Assembly (NCBI GenBank): GCA_013335425.1
Contig: JAAXVQ010000133.1
Span: forward strand, 1-6,055
DNA length: 6,055 nucleotides
Source: Candidatus Firestoneibacteriota bacterium
GTDB taxonomy: Bacteria; Oederibacteriota; JAAXVQ01
Direction of reading: 5' to 3'
A model generated the notes under the pieces. The model had not been told where the DNA came from. It did no database searches and was given only the letters and a program-made list of their open reading frames with translations. Below are positions 1 through 4,781 of this stretch, piece by piece. A program made the position numbers and the translations under genes. Every line of letters starts with the position of its first letter. The first letter of the stretch is position 1.

Positions 1-989
1 CCGCGCTGCACTTCATGCTGCCCCAGCCAATAGGACCAGGACTTGGTGAAGGCATCGAGGATGCCGCGGGGGTTGGAAAACAGCGAGGTGTAAAGCAGCA
101 CCATGATGGCGCCAAAAATCGCCAACGCCATGTACAAGGTCTTGGGATCGGCGCGGAAACCGTCCAGGGTTTCGGTCACTTGGTTCTCCCCGGCCTGGTT
201 GGCGCCTTTTTCCCAGAGCCAGCGGAACACCAGCGCAAAGAAAAAGATGTAGCCGATGATGTAGATGGCTTCTTTGGTGGAAAACGCCAGCGCCATGCCG
301 ATGCCTACATAATATAAGTAGCGCGGCAGGCGTGTCCGGAGGTAATGGAACATGCCGAACACCATCAGCAGCGTAAAGGTGGCAAAGTACATGTCTTCGC
401 GCGTGAAGCGGCCGAAATAAGTGAACGACGGGGAGAGCAGCATCATCACGCCCGCAAACATGGCCCCGGCGCGCCCCAAAAACGGACGCAGGCCGTAAAT
501 CAAAATGATGCTGAACACCGAACAGGACGCGGCTAAAATCCGCGCCGTATAATTGGAAGCGCCGAAGAGAAAGTACATCAGGGCATTGCCGTGAAACTGC
601 AGCGGCCCGTGCATCATGGGGTCATAGGCGTAACCGTTCCCCTTGAAGTAGTTCCAGGAGTAGAAGGCGTGCAGGCTTTCGTCATGATGCAGGGGTTTGT
701 CCCCCAGGGCGTAAAACCGCAGCCAGACACCGGCCAGGATGATCAGCGCCCAGACCAAATTCTCGAGGGTAAACCATTTGGCCAGCCAAGCGGCGGCGCC
801 GGCATTCAAATCGCCGGCCCAGGGCAGTGCTGCGGCCGGGGTCAGGGTTGCGGGGGCCGGAGCGGAAACCGCGGGATGACTTTTCTTGATTTCTTTTTTG
901 GCAGGCGCCGGTGCCGTCAGTTTGGTGCCGCACTCATCGCAAAAACGATTGCCGGCGGGATTTTCCACCCCGCACTTGGGACAAATCAT
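1..989 (-). CDS. Agl23/TIGR03663-like GT-C membrane glycosyltransferase with N-terminal zinc ribbon (partial, C-terminus off the left edge)
   Basis: Reading from ATG at 989-987, the frame is open to the window edge and gives 329 residues. Residues 1-24 are a zinc ribbon with C3/C6 and C17/C20 (CxxC-x10-CxxC). An Ala/Pro/Lys-rich linker runs to about 70, and the first membrane segment is about 78-96. Just after it comes HHDES (101-105), the acidic motif typical of the first outer loop of GT39-type GT-C enzymes. Several further hydrophobic segments follow, with TRED at 196-199 and, near the edge, a W-Y-W-L-x-Q-H sequence that I associate with TIGR03663, the family named 'flippase activity-associated protein Agl23'. 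The expected role is sugar transfer from a polyprenyl-phosphate donor on the outer face of the membrane; acceptor unknown. The start is supported by GGAGGG at 999-994. It follows the DUF2298 gene on the same strand after 168 bp. The zinc ribbon is not a standard part of GT39 enzymes. Family placement is fairly sure; biochemical role is inferred. Confidence 0.85.
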   Translation of the reverse strand, partial: MICPKCGVENPAGNRFCDECGTKLTAPAPAKKEIKKSHPAVSAPAPATLTPAAALPWAGDLNAGAAAWLAKWFTLENLVWALIILAGVWLRFYALGDKPLHHDESLHAFYSWNYFKGNGYAYDPMMHGPLQFHGNALMYFLFGASNYTARILAASCSVFSIILIYGLRPFLGRAGAMFAGVMMLLSPSFTYFGRFTREDMYFATFTLLMVFGMFHYLRTRLPRYLYYVGIGMALAFSTKEAIYIIGYIFFFALVFRWLWEKGANQAGENQVTETLDGFRADPKTLYMALAIFGAIMVLLYTSLFSNPRGILDAFTKSWSYWLGQHEVQR

Positions 990-1044
990 ATTACCCTCCA
1001 AAAGTAAAATTCCTGGATATGCGTTCCCAAAACAGAACAACCTT

Positions 1045-1148
1045 TATCCGCAGATGACGCAGATGTCACAGATGATGGCGCAAAGGGTTCAAAAAGCCTC
1101 GTGCCTAAAAAATTTTAAATCTGCGACCATCTGCGTCATCTGCGGATA
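1045..1148. repeat. 104-bp inverted-repeat element, copy 1
   Basis: The outer arms 1045-1065 and 1128-1148 are perfect reverse complements over 21 nt, and the match continues inward with one gap or mismatch. The 62-nt centre is A-rich. The left arm is built of 9-nt units of the form CGCAGATGA (1049-1075). A second copy in the same orientation lies at 3675-3779. This copy starts 9 nt after the stop codon of the DUF2298 gene and lies upstream of the Agl23-like gene. There is no T-run after the hairpin on the minus strand, so it is not a standard intrinsic terminator. It could act as a 3' mRNA hairpin, or be a non-autonomous mobile element of the REP/MITE kind. No coding sequence was recognised in the 168-bp gap. 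Confidence 0.85.
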
Positions 1149-1157
1149 GTCCGGGTT

Positions 1158-1970
1158 CTACCGCTTTTTAAAAATCACGACTCCGCCGGGATTTTCATAG
1201 ACCTTGTCCATGAACTGCCCGAACTTCATAAGCCCGGGCAGGGGGTATTTTTGCCTCTCGAGCGTGCCGATAAAAACGTACTCGATTTTGTACAGGTCCA
1301 CCAGGTCTTTCACGCGCCCTAGGTCCTGCGAGGAATAGAGCGTGTCAATGTCCGGAATACGCTTGGCGGGTTCGTCATAGTTGCCGCGCCATTGCAGCTC
1401 GTGCCCGGCCCAACCCAAGACCGTGGGCAGGCCCGTAAAGGTGGAGACGCGCGCAAAATCCGTGTACTCTCCCCCCGTGGCTTCCAGCACCACGGGCGTA
1501 CCGAGAACATTGGCCCGCAGCCACTCGATGGCCTCGCGGTCCGCCGGGAAGGCATTGTTGAGATACGCGGAACCGTCCAGGGTGGGGACGTTCGCGAAGC
1601 TGTTGGTTTTGATCAACACCGCCGCATAGGGGTAGACCAGGGCGCCCGCCGCCAGCAGGGCCATGGGCACCAGCCAGGTCATGCGCAGGTTTTTGTTTTT
1701 AAAGGAATGCGTGAACGTCCACCAGACACCATAAACCCCGGCCACGCCCAACAGAAACCAAATTTGGTAGTAAAATTTGAAGACCGTGTTCATGCGGTCC
1801 AACGGCGGCTGAAAAGTGTCGTTGATGTGAAGCACGTCCGCGCCGAAGCTCAAGAGCCACGCCGTGGCCAACAGGCAGAGCGCGAAAACAGTTTCGGGCT
1901 TGTCCGCCCGCGTGGCCAAAAGCGGCACGCAAGCCGCCAGCAGCAGCACGGTCACGGCCAAAAACGGGTA
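1158..1970 (-). CDS. DUF2298 (Chlor_Arch_YYY) membrane protein, C-terminal part after an in-frame stop
   Basis: This stretch is in exactly the same frame as the upstream part (1971-3527) and separated from it by one TAA codon. It ends at TAG (1160-1158). It has 270 codons; the first possible initiator is a TTG at 1961 with no clear Shine-Dalgarno site, so independent translation looks doubtful. Counting the stop as residue 519, it holds two hydrophobic segments, then RMNTVFKFYYQ (578-588), a signature of the DUF2298/TIGR03662 family. Further membrane segments follow, then a soluble domain of roughly 145 residues containing DREAIEWLR and GWAGHELQWRG (705-715) and ending in a basic KKR. All landmarks expected at the C-terminus of the family are intact, which suggests a recent nonsense change, readthrough, or a sequence error rather than an old pseudogene. 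Function in the family is unproven; a GT-C-like role is inferred. Confidence 0.85.
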   Translation of the reverse strand, partial: YPFLAVTVLLLAACVPLLATRADKPETVFALCLLATAWLLSFGADVLHINDTFQPPLDRMNTVFKFYYQIWFLLGVAGVYGVWWTFTHSFKNKNLRMTWLVPMALLAAGALVYPYAAVLIKTNSFANVPTLDGSAYLNNAFPADREAIEWLRANVLGTPVVLEATGGEYTDFARVSTFTGLPTVLGWAGHELQWRGNYDEPAKRIPDIDTLYSSQDLGRVKDLVDLYKIEYVFIGTLERQKYPLPGLMKFGQFMDKVYENPGGVVIFKKR

Positions 1971-3527
1971 TTAAAAAACCAAAGCGACCGCTGCCAGGCC
2001 CAGGACGAGCAGGCTGATGCCCGCCGCCGGACGCCCTTCGCCGCGGCGCAACAGCGCAACCGGTTGCAGCAGAAAAAGAAACACTTGCTTCACGCCCACG
2101 GGCATCAGCGCCGGAGAAAGGGCCAGGGGGGAATCCGCCGAAGCCTCTCCGCCGGGGGGCACGGCCGCCCCGCACTGCCCGCAAAAAGGCTTGCCGGCAC
2201 GCACGGCGTTGCCGCATTGGGGACAGGTCCACGAAGCTTTTTTTGCTGCCGGCACCGCCGCTGCGGGATGAACCAAGGCCACAAACCAGACGTGGTACCG
2301 AGCTGCCAGAAACGTCAGGGCCATAAAGACCCATGTGCCGAAGATCAGCAGATAGTCGGTGATTTGGGTGTTTTGGGTGGTGATCCCCAAACCCTTGGCC
2401 TGGCTGTGAAAATTCGCATAAAAAGGTAGGTAGGGAATTACGGCCGCAACCAGAATCCACCCCAACCCTAAGCCCATATCTTTCCAGGGCAGCGGCGTCC
2501 CCGGAGCGCGGAGGCGGTATTGCTGAAAAAAGAAAACCAACATGGCCGTGAAAAACAGGGTGGGCAAATCCCAGGAATTCAAAAACCCCAAAGCGCCGAT
2601 AACCACGCCCCAAAAGGTGAATACCACGGCATTGTCCCCATGCTTCCAGGACAAATCCGGGTCTTCGGATTTTAAATGATTCAGCGCCAGGGCCAACGCC
2701 GTCAGGACGAAAGGAATGGCCAGCATGTGGGGATGCATGTCGCCGAGCAAAAACGAGAAAAAAGGGAATTCGTTGATGGTGTCGGAGATTACGCGCGAGG
2801 GCGTCCACCAATTGAAATTTTCCAGGGTCTTGGCGGCGAGCACTTGACGCAGCCCATCGAGGTTGCCCAGCATGAAGACGGCGCCCCAACCGGCCACGGC
2901 CGCGCTTAGGCGCCGGGTGAGGTTGTAGATCAAACCGTAGACAGAAAAACCCGCGAGCGCAAAGAGCAGCCCCAGCGCCAGGTTGAAACCCACGGCCGGC
3001 GGCACGGCCGAAAGCTTGAGCAGAATCGCCATGAGCAGATAGCCGAAGTAGTAATAGCTGATGGAGAAGGCTTTGCCCGCCAGCCAAGGATCAAACGGCG
3101 GAAACGACGTGGCGTGCGCAAGGGAGTTCATAAACGCCAGGTCCATGAATTTTTCCGTGCCGATGATGTCGGGATTGAACATGCGGAAAAGCGCGAAGAG
3201 CATGAACAGCAGCAGGAAAAAGCCTTCGGAGATCAGCAGGTAGCCGGTGTTTTGTTCCACAAAACCGCGGATCTCGGCTTCGTGCTTTTTCCAAATCCAG
3301 TAGGACAAACCCGCCAAAAGCCCCAAAGCCAGCAGGATGGTGAGGTTCGAAAAATGCACAAATCCCAGCAGCCAGGAAACCAGTCCCACCCACAGCAGCC
3401 CGATGGGTTTGGAGAAGGCGTAGCCCCGGTCCGGAAGATTTTTGAAAATCCGCCAAGTCAGGGGTGCCGCAGCCAGGCCGATGACGCTGATTAAAAGCCA
3501 CCAGACCAGGATGCCGAATTGTTGCAT
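1971..3527 (-). CDS. DUF2298 (Chlor_Arch_YYY) membrane protein, N-terminal part with an internal zinc ribbon
   Basis: ATG at 3527-3525 has GGGGGAG at 3543-3537 as ribosome binding site and a consensus promoter about 77 bp upstream. The frame gives 518 residues up to TAA at 1973-1971. With the C-terminal part at 1158-1970 the whole gene would encode 789 residues, the usual size of single-copy members of this family. It is a polytopic membrane protein. Family landmarks in order: GTEKFMD (123-129), DPW (146-148), YYYFG (158-162), the motif behind the name 'YYY', and EFPFFSFLLGDMHPH (253-267). Residues about 432-455 form a zinc ribbon with C435/C438 and C449/C452, placed in a hydrophilic Ala/Pro-rich loop between membrane segments ending near 420 and starting near 475. 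This insertion is unusual for the family. The family co-occurs with TIGR03663 proteins, as here. I infer a lipid-linked sugar transferase or a partner of one. If the TAA is real and not read through, the product lacks the RMNTVFKFYYQ motif and the soluble domain. Confidence 0.87.
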   Translation of the reverse strand: MQQFGILVWWLLISVIGLAAAPLTWRIFKNLPDRGYAFSKPIGLLWVGLVSWLLGFVHFSNLTILLALGLLAGLSYWIWKKHEAEIRGFVEQNTGYLLISEGFFLLLFMLFALFRMFNPDIIGTEKFMDLAFMNSLAHATSFPPFDPWLAGKAFSISYYYFGYLLMAILLKLSAVPPAVGFNLALGLLFALAGFSVYGLIYNLTRRLSAAVAGWGAVFMLGNLDGLRQVLAAKTLENFNWWTPSRVISDTINEFPFFSFLLGDMHPHMLAIPFVLTALALALNHLKSEDPDLSWKHGDNAVVFTFWGVVIGALGFLNSWDLPTLFFTAMLVFFFQQYRLRAPGTPLPWKDMGLGLGWILVAAVIPYLPFYANFHSQAKGLGITTQNTQITDYLLIFGTWVFMALTFLAARYHVWFVALVHPAAAVPAAKKASWTCPQCGNAVRAGKPFCGQCGAAVPPGGEASADSPLALSPALMPVGVKQVFLFLLQPVALLRRGEGRPAAGISLLVLGLAAVALVF

Positions 3528-3603
3528 ATGTGGAATCTCCCCCGGTGCGCTAAAAGGCCTTGAAATTTCGACGCTTTTACGGATTTTAGTAAAATTGAGT
3601 TAA

Positions 3604-3632
3604 ATTATATGAACGCCGGAAGCCTGTGTCAA
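3604..3632 (-). promoter_or_regulatory. Sigma70 consensus promoter for the DUF2298 gene
   Basis: On the minus strand the sequence reads TTGACA (3632-3627), a 17-nt spacer, and TATAAT (3609-3604): a perfect match at both hexamers with optimal spacing. Transcription would start near 3597, giving a leader of about 70 nt before the ATG at 3527. It lies in an AT-rich stretch of a 313-bp gap, between the second inverted-repeat element and the gene, so the DUF2298 gene can be transcribed separately from the upstream glycosyltransferase gene. Apart from this promoter, the ribosome binding site and the repeat, I see nothing else in the gap. Confidence 0.8.
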
Positions 3633-3674
3633 CAGGAATCCAGGGCAAGCCGGACAACAACCAGAACTACAGCT

Positions 3675-3779
3675 ATCCACAGATGACGCAGATAGCACAG
3701 ATGATATCTGAAAAACGCCCGAAAAAACCCTGTACCTGAAAAACCTTTGAATCTGCGGCCATCTGCGTCATCTGCGGAT
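3675..3779. repeat. 105-bp inverted-repeat element, copy 2
   Basis: The arms 3675-3693 and 3761-3779 are reverse complements at 18 of 19 positions. The element aligns with copy 1 (1045-1148) over its full length in the same orientation: the same 9-nt units in the left arm (3678-3704), a similar A-rich centre, and a nearly identical right arm. It lies 61 bp beyond the stop codon of the GT2 gene and upstream of the DUF2298 promoter. The arms are better conserved between copies than the centre, which fits selection for pairing or spread as a mobile element. No T-run follows on the minus strand. Confidence 0.83.
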
Positions 3780-3840
3780 TCCTCGCCTTTTTATTCGGAC
3801 AAGCATGTTATACCCTAATAAAATTAAGCTGTCCAAGCGC

Positions 3841-4569
3841 TCAAATTTGGGTGCGGCGGTGGCGCCAGCGGATGCGGAACAGATCCGCGAACATGGTCAG
3901 GGAGTCCTTCAGGGGCGAAACCGTGGAGGCCAGCGAATTGTGCCACTCTACCGGCACTTCGGCCACGCGCAGCTTGGTCCGGCGCGCCAGGTACAGCACT
4001 TCCACATCAAAGCCGAAGCGCGGCGTGGTCAAACGGCGAAAAAGACGGCGCGCGGCTGAACGCCGAAACAATTTGAAACCGCACTGGGTATCATGGATGC
4101 CCGGCAGAACGATGCCCTGGACAAAACGGTTGAAGGTTTTTCCCATAAATTCCCGATGCCAGGGTTGGGGCGTCAGCACCCGCGAACCGGCCACGGCTCG
4201 GGAGCCGATGGCCACGTCCGCGCCTTTTGCCAAGGCTGCAAACAAGGCTTGCACGTCCGCAATGGGGGTCGACAAATCCGCATCCGTAAACAAGACGAAT
4301 TCCCCCCGGGCTGCGGCCACCCCCCGGCGGACACTGGCGCCTTTGCCCCGGTTGCGGGCATTGGTCAACAGGCGCAGTCGCACGGGCGCGGAAAAACGAA
4401 AAGCTCGCGCCGTTGCCCGGGTATCGTCTCGGCTGCCGTCATCCACCACCAGGACTTCCGCAGCATACGGTTGTTTGCCAAGAAACGCATCCAAGCTCTC
4501 CAAGGTCCGGGGCAAACGCCGGGCCTCATTGTAAGCGGGGATGACGATGGACAAATGCACGGTCTGCAT
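3841..4569 (-). CDS. Family 2 glycosyltransferase, Alg5/DPM1-like polyprenyl-phosphate hexose synthase
   Basis: The product of 242 residues has the full GT-A fold signature of family 2: PAYNE (11-15), VVDDGS (41-46), NRGKGASVR (73-81), the metal-binding DADLSTP (96-102), QCGFKLF (162-168), FGFDVE (185-190) and VPVEW (205-209). The combination DADLSTP plus QCGFK is typical of dolichyl-phosphate beta-glucosyltransferase (Alg5) and its bacterial relatives, which transfer a hexose from a nucleotide sugar to polyprenyl phosphate at the cytoplasmic face. There is no membrane segment; the tail is strongly basic (RIRWRHRR), which may help membrane contact. Start ATG at 4569-4567 is supported by GGAGG at 4579-4575, and the stop is TGA at 3843-3841. 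It is the first of three minus-strand genes, and its product could supply the lipid-linked sugar for the membrane proteins downstream. Glucose or mannose cannot be told apart from sequence. Confidence 0.92.
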   Translation of the reverse strand: MQTVHLSIVIPAYNEARRLPRTLESLDAFLGKQPYAAEVLVVDDGSRDDTRATARAFRFSAPVRLRLLTNARNRGKGASVRRGVAAARGEFVLFTDADLSTPIADVQALFAALAKGADVAIGSRAVAGSRVLTPQPWHREFMGKTFNRFVQGIVLPGIHDTQCGFKLFRRSAARRLFRRLTTPRFGFDVEVLYLARRTKLRVAEVPVEWHNSLASTVSPLKDSLTMFADLFRIRWRHRRTQI

Positions 4570-4585
4570 CTAAGCCTCCGCGGAC

Positions 4586-4613
4586 ATTATACGGATAAGC
4601 CGGTGTCTTGCAA
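4586..4613 (-). promoter_or_regulatory. Candidate sigma70 promoter for the GT2 gene
   Basis: On the minus strand TTGCAA (4613-4608; 4 of 6 consensus bases), a 16-nt spacer, and a perfect TATAAT (4591-4586). Transcription would begin near 4579, which is the edge of the ribosome binding site GGAGG (4579-4575), so the leader would be only about 10 nt. The perfect -10 box and its place in the divergent gap support it; the very short leader is a caution. Confidence 0.55.
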
Positions 4614-4648
4614 TCCGAATTATCCCCGCAGAACGATTGTTTTTTAGC

Positions 4649-4677
4649 TTGGATCGAACTGCCTCCCCGCGTACAAT
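4649..4677 (+). promoter_or_regulatory. Candidate sigma70 promoter for the plus-strand DUF2723-like gene
   Basis: TTGGAT (4649-4654; 4 of 6 consensus bases), a 17-nt spacer and TACAAT (4672-4677; 5 of 6) lie upstream of the plus-strand gene. Transcription would start near 4684 and leave a leader of about 98 nt before the ATG at 4782. It sits back to back with the minus-strand promoter, with only 35 bp between the two -35 boxes. Confidence 0.55.
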
Positions 4678-4770
4678 GAATCACGCTGGGGCAAGCCCCA
4701 AGCACCCTTGCTTTATCCCTGCCGCCGGCGTCAGAAGATTAATAGGCGCAAGGTATAACCACAAACCCTT

Positions 4771-4777
4771 AAGGAGG
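4771..4777 (+). promoter_or_regulatory. Strong ribosome binding site fixing the start of the DUF2723-like gene
   Basis: AAGGAGG matches the anti-Shine-Dalgarno complement fully and ends 4 nt before ATG at 4782. It picks out this frame over a longer open frame that begins at 4637 in another phase and lacks family motifs. Confidence 0.85.
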
Positions 4778-4781
4778 GCGC

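Noticed and set aside
1000..1044. Promoter for the Agl23-like gene
   Set aside because: Only weak hexamer matches with poor spacing were found; the gene may be transcribed by read-through from the DUF2298 promoter.
1045..1148. CRISPR repeat or intrinsic terminator
   Set aside because: Only two copies 2.6 kb apart with no spacers, and no T-run after the hairpin; an interspersed inverted-repeat element fits better.
1392..2429. 345-codon plus-strand open frame antisense to the DUF2298 gene
   Set aside because: It is rich in Gln, Arg, His and Gly, has no hydrophobic pattern or family motif, and lies opposite a gene with clear DUF2298 motifs.
1699..3087. 462-codon minus-strand open frame that runs across the in-frame TAA
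   Set aside because: It is another phase of the same strand; its Arg/Gly/Ala/Pro-rich product lacks family motifs, and the true frame carries YYYFG, the zinc ribbon and, after the stop, RMNTVFKFYYQ.
3797..3834. Possible intrinsic terminator for the GT2 gene (weak stem 3797-3804 with 3828-3834)
   Set aside because: The stem is short with a bulge and a loop over 20 nt, and no T-run follows on the minus strand.
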